This document shows, piece after piece, positions 51,201 to 59,136 of a DNA stretch of 64,000 bases (position 1 is its first letter; each line of letters opens with the position of its first letter). A model generated the notes under the pieces. The model was not told the DNA's origin. It was given only the letters and a program-made list of their open reading frames with translations, and ran no database searches. The DNA lies in NCBI GenBank assembly GCA_004352715.1, contig SCFE01000020.1:1-64000 (forward strand), read 5' to 3'. Position numbers and translations under genes: made by a program. Source of the stretch: Hofstenia miamia (lineage: Eukaryota; Xenacoelomorpha; Acoela).

Positions 51201-51808
51201 TTTCTTGGAATTACGTAAAAGTGATAATATCATTTTGAAAAAATAATGTGGAAAAAAGCATTGTGTAATTAAAATCAACAAATACATACTAAATCGAGTG
51301 ACGATCTTTCGAATTCTTCATTTAATTCATACAGTTTATTTAAATAAGATTGCAATTCTGTTTTTTCATGAAAAGAAAAAGCTGGATGATGTACTGCCAT
51401 AACAAGCATTAAAAGATATTCTTGAAGCAGAGAGCCAACTGACGGTTTTTTTGTACAAAATATATCCGATTCCAACAAAGCGTTTATGGTTTGCAAGCGC
51501 TGAAAAATTTTATTAGCACAAATAACATTTCGCGAATATAAAAGCGGCAAGGTTAAAATTAATTTACATCGCTTTTTTAAGTCTGTAAGATTATCCAATA
51601 AACAAATTTCTTCAAAACTATTAGCAGCAGATTCCTTTTCTTTGAAAAATGAATACTGCTTGCGACCTAACTCTTCTATACAAATTCCAAAAAATCTAAT
51701 TTCCAGAGGTAGACATAAATCTAAAAGTCCGCAAACGAAATCAACCCTGGCATAAGCTTTAAGCTTCTTGTACCAATCATAAACATCATCTTTTTGCAAA
51801 TTTTTCAT
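30198..51808 (-). CDS. ZCCHC14: ZCCHC2/ZCCHC14-like zinc-knuckle protein, spliced gene
   Basis: A minus-strand gene over 21.6 kb. Coding exons found by splice signals and matching codon phase: 51808-51290, 50274-50089, 49440-49369, 48747-48664 (tentative), 47561-47449, 47339-47311, 39939-39713, 34576-34467, 32225-31954, 31667-31370, 30286-30198. One or more exons between 39713 and 34576 are still missing, because phase 0 must become phase 2. Exon 1 encodes the conserved N-terminal region (VDFVCGLLDLCLPLEIRFFG) of vertebrate ZCCHC2/ZCCHC14. The next exons look PX-like, and the penultimate exon has the C-terminal zinc knuckle CYNCGKEGHSARQC. In mammals ZCCHC14 also has a SAM domain that binds RNA hairpins and recruits TENT4 poly(A) polymerases; no SAM exon was found here. 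The paralogue (2 or 14) is not decided. Introns are packed with mobile DNA. No disabling mutation is seen in the exons, so it is probably functional. Confidence 0.85.
31370..31667 (-). CDS. ZCCHC14: ZCCHC2/14-like gene, zinc-knuckle exon
   Basis: 298 bases, phase 0 to 1, acceptor GCCACTTAG|GTT and donor CCAG|GTATGA. Contains CYNCGKEGHSARQC, a CX2CX4HX4C zinc knuckle followed by EPSIDEYIRPG, matching the family's C-terminal CYNCG..GH...(D/E)C(K/S)(Q/E)PS arrangement. Confidence 0.92.
31954..32225 (-). CDS. ZCCHC14: ZCCHC2/14-like gene, internal exon
   Basis: 272 bases, phase 1 to 0, acceptor ATATTTTAG|AC and donor TCTCAG|GTTAGC. Serine/proline-rich (SLSISRAAPPGKGFNDHD, PVLPPGCFTNSNGSPAS). Upstream, 32226-32324 is also open in another frame with a possible acceptor at its far side and might be a second exon form, but its frame does not join. 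Confidence 0.82.
34467..34576 (-). CDS. ZCCHC14: ZCCHC2/14-like gene, exon 9 or later
   Basis: 110 bases, phase 2 to 1, acceptor TTTATTTAG|T and donor TCCG|GTCTGT. Encodes DEVLYLLHSKHEPHESFFEN followed by SESFPPLSSPISSQKS. The phase joins exactly to the exon at 32225. A plus-strand open frame over the same bases is a shadow. Confidence 0.75.
35000..39364. other. Intron sequence, no assigned exon
   Basis: Must contain at least one exon (phase 0 to 2). Candidates with splice-like borders, none convincing: 38450-38410 (CAC|...|GTGTCT), 37589-37571, and 35500-35410 with wrong starting phase. Open frames 35287-36914 on the minus strand are mostly AT-rich intron. Confidence 0.35.
39365..39560 (-). 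pseudogene. Tc1-type transposase C-terminal remnant
   Basis: Minus-strand translation gives CQEVWQHLGFEYYSQLVDSM followed by PHFMRAEVI, the terminal W......Y...L..SMPRR...VI pattern of Tc1 transposases. Only the last 40-60 residues are readable. It lies in an intron of the zinc-knuckle gene. Confidence 0.65.
39713..39939 (-). CDS. ZCCHC14: ZCCHC2/14-like gene, exon 7
   Basis: 227 bases, phase 1 to 0, acceptor TTTTTTAG|AT and donor CAATG|GTAAAA. Encodes a proline/glutamine/histidine-rich low-complexity linker (PFQSQVPVVPPANIQAF, HFQHQHIANATPLNSS). It is separated from exon 6 by a 7.4-kb intron holding the foreign coding block. Confidence 0.75.
41189..41531 (+). pseudogene. Foreign-looking coding block, part 1a (possible endogenous viral ORF)
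   Basis: Opens with ATG at 41189 in sequence clearly less AT-rich than the surrounding intron. The first 115 codons have balanced codon use and no stop before the MITE. I do not recognise the family. The frame before the MITE and the frame after it are compatible if the 225-bp MITE and one TAA are discounted, so the ORF was open when the MITE landed. Total ORF length would be about 366 codons, ending at 42517. An endogenized viral structural protein is one possibility on size and setting; a captured host retrocopy is another. Confidence 0.5.
41532..41756. mobile_element. PIF/Harbinger-type MITE inside the coding block
   Basis: 225 bp, nearly a perfect palindrome: left GGCCACGGTTAGACTAGTGA, right (minus) GGCCACGATTAGACTAGTGA, arms over 90 bp. 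Identical TAA target duplications lie at 41529-41531 and 41757-41759. TIRs beginning GGCC with a TAA target fit PIF/Harbinger. High arm identity suggests a recent insertion. Confidence 0.9.
41760..42517 (+). pseudogene. Foreign-looking coding block, part 1b
   Basis: Open for about 252 codons to TAA at 42515-42517. It has no transmembrane segment, zinc motif or catalytic motif that I can name. The end is rich in aromatic and basic residues. A 5'-truncated LINE begins within a few bases of the stop. Family unassigned. Confidence 0.5.
42518..43345 (+). mobile_element. LINE fragment between the two coding blocks
   Basis: Starts with an RT segment after motif C (FNWARDYGLQVNMKKTKMLS, like W...GL.VN..KT..L). 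It continues with VSSFKILGITFQQNFKF and a NIKERNKFFESLIVSKLRYC segment, then LAPRLECC near 43215. It ends with a repeated TGTCTTAA tail (43327-43342). 5'-truncated, with several frameshifts. It differs from the (GATAA)n family. Confidence 0.75.
43358..44173 (+). pseudogene. Foreign-looking coding block, part 2
   Basis: A continuous frame with one TAA at 43651-43653 runs from 43366 to 44028, then coding continues in another frame from about 43973 to 44173. Composition is again less AT-rich than the intron. It is charged and cysteine-containing, with no recognised motif (no GDD/SDD polymerase signature, helicase or protease motif). A single stop plus a frameshift show modest decay. The Tc1/mariner element at 44176 interrupts it. 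Confidence 0.5.
44176..45991 (+). mobile_element. Nearly intact IS630/Tc1/mariner-superfamily transposon
   Basis: 1816 bp with TA target duplications at 44174-44175 and 45992-45993. Ends start TACCTTTTGGAGGTCGATTT (left) and TACCTTTTGCAGGTCGATTT (right, minus strand). The inverted repeats are unusually long (about 230-250 bp) and internally periodic, made of ATTTCATT/GAAAATG words spaced about 22-25 bp. The left arm carries one more unit than the right. One transposase gene lies between. It is inserted in the foreign coding block and therefore younger than it. Confidence 0.92.
44523..45551 (+). pseudogene. Tc1/mariner-superfamily transposase, DD33E spacing, few nonsense changes
   Basis: Likely start is ATG 44523, but codon 3 is TGA; the frame is then open from 44532 to 45497. 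N-terminal helix-turn-helix: KRVINAYMDGSDWRGIANAI and a second winged half (TLKCVSQRVFDHFGVKVCNS). Catalytic triad: WLDESNFNLF (first Asp, about 45004), IILDNAPVH (second Asp, about 45227), and LNPIELYW (Glu, about 45330), with 33 residues between the last two. After TAA at 45495 the frame goes on with a C-terminal tail (HLSEFTNHVERYYPTAL) and another TGA. All three catalytic residues are present. Three nonsense codons make it inactive as written, though it looks recent. Domain pattern resembles transposases seen in Trichinella and microsporidia. Confidence 0.85.
45994..46766 (+). pseudogene. Foreign-looking coding block, part 3
   Basis: Coding resumes just after the transposon and stays open to about 46424, then shifts frame and is open from 46373 to the gap at 46767. 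Composition matches parts 1 and 2. No motif recognised. With the other parts it sums to over 850 codons, so it represents at least two proteins or one large one. An AT-poor patch at 46976-47110 after the gap may be its end. Confidence 0.5.
46767..46975. other. Assembly gap, 209 N
   Basis: N run; hides the end of the foreign coding block. Confidence 0.98.
46976..47150. other. GC-rich patch followed by (TA)n
   Basis: 47035-47110 is strikingly G/C-rich (GCTCGCGGGGGCTAAG, GGGGGTCGCGGGCGCTCAG) for this window. It ends in a TA dinucleotide run at 47126-47150. Nature unknown; could be the remaining edge of the insert or of another repeat. Confidence 0.5.
47311..47339 (-). CDS. ZCCHC14: ZCCHC2/14-like gene, exon 6 (micro-exon)
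   Basis: 29 bases between AAACCTAG and GTAAGT; takes phase 2 and leaves phase 1, exactly what the flanking exons need. Encodes about nine residues (NSKNRHFSP). The small size makes chance agreement possible. Confidence 0.55.
47449..47561 (-). CDS. ZCCHC14: ZCCHC2/14-like gene, exon 5
   Basis: 113 bases, phase 0 to 2, acceptor ATCTTTAG|CTT and donor TTCAG|GTTTGC. Encodes LANYSDETVKQFCQSFTTHR followed by LSTTFTRDSNFDFEDYF, resembling the late PX segment of the family. Confidence 0.78.
47815..48240 (-). mobile_element. Tc1-type element remnant
   Basis: Plus-strand edge CAGTCGTGGACAAAAGTGTT preceded by TA is a Tc1 terminal repeat. Inside, on the minus strand, broken frames give MGQNTPLQ and MKRCQVVLL, resembling the W..IP......SMPRRCQAVI transposase terminus. 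The other end was not found. Lies in an intron of the zinc-knuckle gene. Confidence 0.65.
48664..48747 (-). CDS. ZCCHC14: ZCCHC2/14-like gene, tentative exon 4
   Basis: 28 codons, phase 0 to 0, good acceptor (AATCTTAG|AAT) but a weak donor (AAT|GTTATT). Encodes NINSFTMQKKLFLSYDVHTD followed by an acidic run. It is supported by exact phase fit between exons 3 and 5 rather than by recognised homology. Confidence 0.5.
49369..49440 (-). CDS. ZCCHC14: ZCCHC2/14-like gene, exon 3
   Basis: 24 codons, phase 0 to 0, acceptor TGTATAG|GTT and strong donor AAT|GTAAGT. VRWKDNTTTYANKSKEDVLS followed by LHRN has the beta-strand/arginine-leucine pattern of a PX fold start (V.W.D......K...D.L.LH). Confidence 0.8.
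50089..50274 (-). CDS. ZCCHC14: ZCCHC2/14-like gene, exon 2
   Basis: 62 codons, phase 0 to 0, acceptor TTACTTTAG|GAA and donor AAG|GTAATA. Acidic/serine-rich start (ETECSSTSDDE) and basic end (RKNSIDRNKRKPLLLK), resembling the linker before the PX-like part. Confidence 0.85.
51290..51808 (-). CDS. ZCCHC14: ZCCHC2/14-like gene, first coding exon
   Basis: 173 codons from ATG, ending in phase 0 at a consensus donor (TTA|GTATGT). Carries DVYDWYKKLKAYARVDFVCG and LLDLCLPLEIRFFGICIEEL followed by GRKQYSFFKEKESAANSF, the family's N-terminal signature. Vertebrate proteins have extra sequence before this point. An acceptor-like TAATTTTAG lies about 20 bases upstream of the ATG, so a 5' UTR intron is likely. 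Confidence 0.9.
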
Positions 51809-51874
51809 AACGACATTTATGACTAAAATTACAAATGTAAAATTTTAAAAGGAAATTAAAATATTATTCAACAT

Positions 51875-51877
<3 letters not shown>

Positions 51878-51908
<31 letters not shown>

Positions 51909-52109
51909 NNNNNNNNNNNNNNNNNNNNNNNNNNNNNNNNNNNNNNNNNNNNNNNNNNNNNNNNNNNNNNNNNNNNNNNNNNNNNNNNNNNNNNNNNNNN
52001 NNNNNNNNNNNNNNNNNNNNNNNNNNNNNNNNNNNNNNNNNNNNNNNNNNNNNNNNNNNNNNNNNNNNNNNNNNNNNNNNNNNNNNNNNNNNNNNNNNNN
52101 NNNNNNNNN

Positions 52110-52137
<28 letters not shown>
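51878..52137. other. Assembly gap within (AT)n
   Basis: 201 N (51909-52109) bounded by AT repeats on both sides, probably an unresolved microsatellite just upstream of the zinc-knuckle gene's first coding exon. Confidence 0.95.
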
Positions 52138-52144
<7 letters not shown>

Positions 52145-52567
52145 TTATAAATAAAATAAATACGGTCGATCTGTACACTTTAACATTTTATACAAGGATC
52201 TTTGTACATTTACTAAAGTAACATTAAAAGTCACACTGTTATCATAAAAAATGTCAATATAGTATTGTATTTAAATGCTGAATAGCAATAATTTATTCAA
52301 AGAAAATAATATTATTCTGTTTCTCAAAGATTTCCATGAAGTGTAAAAAGGCATGGGAACTACCAACAGGGAGAAGAATGCCACAAGGAATGGACTTGAC
52401 AAAGAGTTTCACAGGATGTAAAATATTAAAGAGAACAAAGACATATATATATATATATATATATATGCCCCAAAAATGTGGAAAAAAATGTGTAATAGAG
52501 CCTTAACTAAGAACAAGCGCGTTGTATTAAGTTTTACCCACACACTCAATTACAGTGTACAAAGCGC

Positions 52568-52604
<37 letters not shown>

Positions 52605-54155
52605 CAAGTAATATGTAAAATTGGTTTTGGCCAATACTTAGTGTGAATTTATCAATTTGATTTTATACTTAGGGCGAATTTTGGTTTGGCCAAACAAGCA
52701 ACAGATGAATTTGTAAAAATGTTTAGTGATGATATTTAAGATGCTATGAGTATGTTTAGACAAATTTAAACTTTTGTTACACTTAAAAAATGTAAAAATA
52801 TATATATTCGCGCAAAGTAATAGTGTTGAAATGAATTTTGCCAAAGTGTATTGATTAACATTTGCATGTAATACATAAATAAGCATTAATATACAATCTA
52901 TAAAGAGTAATAATTGAATTCTAAACCCAAAACATTTCTGAGAGCCTCACGAATGAAATCAAATATGTTGTTTGTTCTATAGGAATTTTTTACTAGTAAA
53001 TAATATATCATCAAAAGTTTTCCATGTATATAATTTTTATTATACATAATTTTGTGCTCGTATATTTCTGAATCGTATTATTTATCTAAAATGTGTGACA
53101 AAAGATACTCTGAGTCCGCTAACTAAAAATGAATATGCGATACCTGAGGAGCAATTCTTACTTCGCAATAAAAGCAATGCAATAAAGAGTTAAAAAGATG
53201 CCAATTAAAGCAATATTTCAGTCAATGATTACGTCATTATAGACACCAAATTAACCCGAAGTAAATTTTTTAGGATGACGATTAAATAAGTACAATTAAA
53301 ATGCAACATTTTGTTAGAATTGAATTTGGAAATATAAATTAAATGAATTTTTCTATATTATCTCGTATTTCAATGCTTAAGTATTTTACAATTATTGTTT
53401 TGTACGACTTAAAAACAATATAGAGACGTAAGATACAAAACCATGCAAAAAGATATGAAAAATTGTTAACTGGTAATTAGCGCAAATATAGCCACATGAG
53501 TTTTTAATACTTAGCGCGGATGCATGATTTCTTTATGATTTCTGGATTCCCTTAAAAACTGAGTTGTTGAGTTCATTTTTAAAAGAAATTAAATGTGAAA
53601 CCAGAAAACTATTATTGAGGAAGAAATGGAATCTAATTCTGTTACCTCACAAACAAAATGACCCCTACTTCTCATAATGCTGTATCTAATGTTATCCCCG
53701 ATCTCATTAGTAAATGTATCCGCATAAAACATTTTTTCAGAGTCTGATAGCAGAATGATTTAAAGTGACAAGGCTATTAAGAAAATCTTGAATCATTTAG
53801 GTGCAACACAACCCGTAGGCTGAAAAAAAAACCAAGTGCATACATTCATTACCTTCTTTTTGAGTACAGTGCGTTACTTTCAGATGTGGTTACATTTGAA
53901 GACATCATGGCAAAAACAATAAGAAATTAAGTAGGTGATTTAACACTTTTTCTACTAAAAGGACTTCCGACATTGTAATCAGCGAGACTTGACGTCTTCT
54001 ACTTTAATTGATGCGTCTTGTTTCTACAATATTGTATTCTTAAAGTTGTAAAAATAATAAAATCAGTGATGAAGCATGAGCTCAATTCGATGGTTTTCTT
54101 ACATAATCACTGCCAAAACACTTTCCTGTGAATTTATATTCGTAACACTAATTGA
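52138..54155. other. Noncoding stretch with (TA)n tracts
   Basis: TA microsatellites at 52442-52466 and 52571-52601. No gene recognised. Confidence 0.5.
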
Positions 54156-54163
54156 ATTTTATC

Positions 54164-54543
54164 CAGTGTTGGAAAAAAATCCGATTTAAATTAAAAAAAT
54201 AAAAAATACCGGTTTTTTGATTTAAATCGGATTGTTTTCTAAATTTCAATCTTCAAAGATAGCAAATATTCGAAATCCTTTTGATACTACTATTTTTGAA
54301 ATACAATAATTTAATCAATTAAACTGAAGATAAAAACATGCCAAAAATATATTTAGAGCTGGCAAATTCATTCAAATTTCAAGGCAATGATTTCAAAACA
54401 ATTAAAATACACTAATTGTATCTCTTTTAGTGTACTTGATTTAAATCAATAATTGCATTAATAATGTGCTTCGATTTAAAACATGATTTAAATTCGATTT
54501 AAGTTAATGATTTAATTCGAGTGATTTAAATAGCCCAACACTG
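54164..54543. mobile_element. hAT-like MITE, CAGTGTTGG ends
   Basis: 380 bp with ends CAGTGTTGG and, on the other strand, CAGTGTTGGGC, typical of hAT elements. The flanking 8-mers ATTTTATC (54156-54163) and CTTCTATC (54544-54551) match at 6 of 8 positions, fitting an old 8-bp target duplication. The interior is full of ATTTAAAT/GATTTAAATC palindromes (near 54180, 54218, 54438, 54483, 54520). No coding region. Confidence 0.82.
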
Positions 54544-54551
54544 CTTCTATC

Positions 54552-55640
54552 TGATTTTTCTTGCTGCTTGTATTAAGACAAATTGTCTGTTAGTGTAAAC
54601 TGTGCTATCAATACGTTTTTGACCACCTTACAACCAATTTTCACTTCTATGATTTGAGGTTTTTGGAATTATAAGTTGTAGTAGACTCTTTTCGTAGCAC
54701 AAAGATGTTCACTCTATTTCATTGATATTCTTAAACATTTTGCTTTAGAAAAAGGCCTTAAAATGAGTACTTTGATTCAAAATAATTAATAATCTGCGCT
54801 TATTGGATTTATGCAACAAGGAGCATTGTATTAACCAATTGCATTGCTATTTTTCTATTTTACAGCATGCTAGGCGACATCGAATCTAGAAGTATATTGC
54901 AAATATTTATTTTTTATGAGAAATGAAACATTTGCAATGCATGGCGATATTATAATAAGTGACCTAAAGTATACCCTTTCGATGAGCACATTTACATTGT
55001 GCGTACTATTACATTCTAATTTACAGAATAAATAGCCGGTTCTTTAATGTAGCCCCTCCACCCAAGCATTTCTCAACAGATACAAGCGCTGACTGCTTCC
55101 GCATACTAAATAAATATAATTTTATAACACAAAATCTATAAATACAAAAAATGATATCACAATCAGAAAACCATATTTTTCAAAATAAACTGTCTTTCAC
55201 ACTAAGGTGACTGTTTTGAAAATATTGTTCCAGGTAAATTTATGTTTACTATTAGCAACTACATATCTAATAGACGTAATGCAATGAGTAATACACATCT
55301 TTATATTATGCCAAGAACTCATTATGTAGAACAATGTGGCTTTTTATGTGATTCGGAAATGTAAAAAGTTGTTTCTTTATAAATTTTTTGAGAATTCATT
55401 AAATTTTAACTCAAAAATGTATTTCGCACTGGGATGGTTGTAAAAATTAAAACGGTTCAAGTGAAAGAGGTTCACACTAAAAGTAATTCACAAAAAAACT
55501 CTATATTGAAATATTAAAATTATATGGTAAATATACTATTTTTAACTATATTAATATTTAATAAAAAAAATTTTAAGGTCGTTTAGAAATTATTTGTTAT
55601 AGTGAGTAAGAGGATAAAAATCTCTTATTACATTTGGTGT
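54552..55640. other. Noncoding stretch
   Basis: No recognised feature. Confidence 0.5.
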
Positions 55641-56000
55641 TAGCTAAAGTGGGCTAAAATACAAAGTGGGCTAAAAACTAAAAATGCGATAGTTTTTAAT
55701 CAGGAAAGTATAAATCAACGCAATTTAGAAAAAATTTATAGTGTTTCTACATGTGGAATTGATATTTCTATTTAAATAAATGTCTTACATGCATATGTTT
55801 TATATATTTTTTGTTAACTGTGTTGCAAAATGTACTTTATTGATTGGAGGGGTTTTTATAGATAATTTGCCCCTGTTGATAGATAGAGCTGTTAATATAG
55901 ATTACAAACACAAAAGTAGGCGTATATTTAAATTCTTCAATAACTCAAAATCTATAAATATTTATATTCCAGGTTTATTGATTTTTAGCCCACTTTAGCT
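55641..56000. mobile_element. Short inverted-repeat element, AAAGTGGGCTAAAA ends
   Basis: Left TAGCTAAAGTGGGCTAAAA and right AGCTAAAGTGGGCTAAAA (minus strand) are inverted over 18 bases. A second direct copy AAAGTGGGCTAAAA follows the left end at 55663. The open frame inside (55780-55998) has no motif. Probably a MITE; class undecided. Confidence 0.6.
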
Positions 56001-56378
56001 TTAGCCGACTTTTCAGTAAACCCTTATGAAAGACACAAATGATTAATCGGAGCTTAATAAGGAAATAGTCTCGGCATTTTTTGAAATACATAAAATATAT
56101 GCTAAAAATATTTCGAATATATTACAAAGAAGCCAAACTCAATTTATATTTTAAAAGGATTTCTTGTTTTGAATATTTTTAACATTGATCATTCAATTTT
56201 TTTTCAAAACGATCCACTATATTGATAATGCCTTTTGATTAATTCTATTGAATACCTTTTTCTTTGCTTGTTTAAGATAATTTTTAACGACTGTAAGATA
56301 ATTTATTGCCGAATTTAAGTAAAAATCATTAAATCAGTTTGTCACCTAGAGACAAAGTATTTAAAACGGGACATTAAA

Positions 56379-56524
56379 ATGGCTTTAGATTCAGCTTTAA
56401 GTGAAGAAAACGAAGGCGATTCTACTCGAGAAGCTTCGACCTTAACTTCAAGCGATAAACGTTCTGCATCAACTGTATCAGCTAAGAAACTATATTTGCC
56501 TCCTGAGAAATTTAAACAACCTTT
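56379..56524 (+). CDS. DRC7: DRC7 exon 1 (coding)
   Basis: ATG at 56379 followed by a serine/threonine/glutamate-rich N-terminus, then KKLYLPPEKFKQP; donor CCTTT|GTAAGA, phase 2. Confidence 0.82.
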
Positions 56525-57398
56525 GTAAGATATCTTTTTATCATTTATTAGTCAATACAAGAATGTAAAGTACACGTGGGTAATATCGTGTGGGAGAGGA
56601 TAGACAATTGTTCATTTCTAGATAAAATGAAACATTAACTAAAAGCAAGTACTTAATATATGTTAGACTAATATAAAATTATAACATAAATATGGTGTTC
56701 CAAACAAAGCACATTAGGGCCTCTTAAACAACATCGAAGATGCATGTCGACCCCTTAAGCGATAATCCTAGATACGGGATTGGTCTGATGACTTTTGTAT
56801 TTAAATTAGGTTTCTCCTTCTTTAATATAAATTGATTCTGCGATCTTGGTACCTTTATGTTTTATTAGAAGATTGCAGTGTGATATTAATGCCTTGTATA
56901 TTTTTAAATGCGTTTAAATTTCAAAACTTAAATTCATATAGATGCTCTTGAATTCGTTTCTTCAAATGACACTTAGCTTCACCAATGTAGAAAATGGCAC
57001 ACTTCTGACAATTACATTTGTAAACAATTGCTGAAATATATATATTAGAAATATTTTAGTAAGCCTCCCGCGGGAATTGATGTGAAAAAATTACCTGAAA
57101 CGTACACTTCAAATTCAGATCGTGAAAAGCTAATAAACAGTTTTGCATACAATTTTCGTCGACAATATGTTTATCTATATCGAGAACGTAAACCTTTATT
57201 CCTCTGCCCACTTAATGAAGCAGGCGTTGAGGTAATCATTTTAAGTTTGAATTGAATAATTGTATTTTTTAGAAATTTGTTGTGCTTACTGTACGTTTGT
57301 CTTTGCTGCCATTTCGAGAGCTTTGGAATTATGATGGTGCCTCTTCATTTGTTGCTGATTATTTAGCATTTGAACCTCTAGAGAATCCGATAGAATTG
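56379..57398 (+). CDS. DRC7: DRC7 (dynein regulatory complex subunit 7), 5' part
   Basis: Three plus-strand exons, 56379-56524, 57060-57231 and 57273-57398, joined in matching phases (2, 0, 0), encode the N-terminal ~147 residues of DRC7/CCDC135 (Drosophila lobo). DRC7 is a nexin-dynein regulatory complex subunit of motile cilia and sperm flagella with a transglutaminase-like core. Recognisable: KPPAGIDVKKLPETY, NFRRQYVYLYRERKPLFLCP, LNEAGVEKFV and ELWNYDGASSFVADYL, as in animal DRC7. Full-length proteins are about 850 aa, so most of the gene lies beyond exon 3. A LINE fragment and a 1-kb gap follow, and no further exon was found to 64000. The gene is either truncated by misassembly or continues after long introns. 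No defect is seen in the three exons. Confidence 0.9.
56740..57035 (-). pseudogene. Penelope-like element, GIY-YIG endonuclease remnant
   Basis: Minus-strand translation from about 57035 gives VYKCNCQKCAIFYIGEAKC then HLKKRIQEHLYEF. This is the GIY-YIG module with CX2C that ends Penelope-like retroelement proteins. After a degenerate stretch comes IYIKKEKPNLN, the conserved tail. It lies in intron 1 of DRC7 with several frameshifts; only the 3' part of the element is present. Confidence 0.82.
57060..57231 (+). CDS. DRC7: DRC7 exon 2
   Basis: Acceptor ATATTTTAG|T, donor GTTGAG|GTAATC. 172 bases; carries the highly conserved RKPLFLCPLNEAGVE segment. Confidence 0.92.
57273..57398 (+). CDS. DRC7: DRC7 exon 3
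   Basis: Acceptor TTTTTTAG|AAA, donor GAATTG|GTAAGT. 42 codons, KFVVLTVRLSLLPFRELWNY then DGASSFVADYLAFEPLENP, leading to the transglutaminase-like region in homologues. Intron 2 is only 41 bases. Confidence 0.92.
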
Positions 57399-57479
57399 GT
57401 AAGTGTTTATCAATATAGTTTTCAGTTTGATGATGTTATTCCCATCCCACCATCCCCCACATAGTGATTCTCATTTCTC

Positions 57480-57910
57480 ATCCTTCCACATTCATCTGTA
57501 ATCAAGTTTCTCATCGTGTTCTAATCGATCTGGAAGTGTGGTCGGATGGCCTCTTGATCTGATACTATCGAATCTCTGATGTTGACCTTCGTCCCTGCCG
57601 CCGTGATGCTTCTTGTCGTGATTGACTATCTGCACCTTTTAGGTTAAAACTTTCTCCTCATCGCAGCTCTGGTTTCTCTTTTCTGCTCGCCAATGCTCAC
57701 AGTCTTGTCTCATTACACCGTCATCTCAGTTTTTACAACTTTTTCTTGCAGTCCCCTGTTGACTTCATTTTCATTACTGAAACCTGGCTAGATCCTACTG
57801 TTAGTGTTATTTTTCCTAACTCCACACTTAAAGTTCTGTACTGTATTGGATCGATATAATGGCCATCATGACGGTGTTCTCATTACATATCGTCGCCCTA
57901 ACCTTGACAT
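57480..57910 (+). mobile_element. LINE endonuclease-domain fragment
   Basis: Plus-strand coding in shifting frames: LLANAHSLVSLHRHL then FIFITETWLDPTV (the APE endonuclease N..S...K and ETWL catalytic Glu motifs), then DRYNGHHDGVLITYRRPNLD (the GGGV block). This is the 5' part of a CR1/Jockey-type LINE ORF2, running into the gap. It begins 80 bases after DRC7 exon 3. Confidence 0.82.
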
Positions 57911-58910
57911 NNNNNNNNNNNNNNNNNNNNNNNNNNNNNNNNNNNNNNNNNNNNNNNNNNNNNNNNNNNNNNNNNNNNNNNNNNNNNNNNNNNNNNNNNN
58001 NNNNNNNNNNNNNNNNNNNNNNNNNNNNNNNNNNNNNNNNNNNNNNNNNNNNNNNNNNNNNNNNNNNNNNNNNNNNNNNNNNNNNNNNNNNNNNNNNNNN
58101 NNNNNNNNNNNNNNNNNNNNNNNNNNNNNNNNNNNNNNNNNNNNNNNNNNNNNNNNNNNNNNNNNNNNNNNNNNNNNNNNNNNNNNNNNNNNNNNNNNNN
58201 NNNNNNNNNNNNNNNNNNNNNNNNNNNNNNNNNNNNNNNNNNNNNNNNNNNNNNNNNNNNNNNNNNNNNNNNNNNNNNNNNNNNNNNNNNNNNNNNNNNN
58301 NNNNNNNNNNNNNNNNNNNNNNNNNNNNNNNNNNNNNNNNNNNNNNNNNNNNNNNNNNNNNNNNNNNNNNNNNNNNNNNNNNNNNNNNNNNNNNNNNNNN
58401 NNNNNNNNNNNNNNNNNNNNNNNNNNNNNNNNNNNNNNNNNNNNNNNNNNNNNNNNNNNNNNNNNNNNNNNNNNNNNNNNNNNNNNNNNNNNNNNNNNNN
58501 NNNNNNNNNNNNNNNNNNNNNNNNNNNNNNNNNNNNNNNNNNNNNNNNNNNNNNNNNNNNNNNNNNNNNNNNNNNNNNNNNNNNNNNNNNNNNNNNNNNN
58601 NNNNNNNNNNNNNNNNNNNNNNNNNNNNNNNNNNNNNNNNNNNNNNNNNNNNNNNNNNNNNNNNNNNNNNNNNNNNNNNNNNNNNNNNNNNNNNNNNNNN
58701 NNNNNNNNNNNNNNNNNNNNNNNNNNNNNNNNNNNNNNNNNNNNNNNNNNNNNNNNNNNNNNNNNNNNNNNNNNNNNNNNNNNNNNNNNNNNNNNNNNNN
58801 NNNNNNNNNNNNNNNNNNNNNNNNNNNNNNNNNNNNNNNNNNNNNNNNNNNNNNNNNNNNNNNNNNNNNNNNNNNNNNNNNNNNNNNNNNNNNNNNNNNN
58901 NNNNNNNNNN
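57911..58910. other. Assembly gap, 1000 N
   Basis: Exactly 1000 N, likely a scaffold gap of nominal size; it may hide the rest of the LINE and further DRC7 exons. Confidence 0.98.
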
Positions 58911-59136
58911 AGTTCCACCCGATATCAAGCTTTGTTGAAATTATACGCATATTTCTAATTTTGAAGTAAATTAAATTACACTTGCCTGCTAATAGTCAGA
59001 ATCTTTACCATGTGTTTATGTAAACTCTAGTTGATGATTGGATGAATGAATTAAGTTATTTTTGATTGGTTTATATGCTAAAAGTTTGTAATAAATAACA
59101 CATACTTTGAACGGGTTTTCAATTTTAAATTTGACG

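Noticed and set aside
57804-58958. Very long open frames on both strands
   Set aside because: They consist of translated N from a 1000-base gap.
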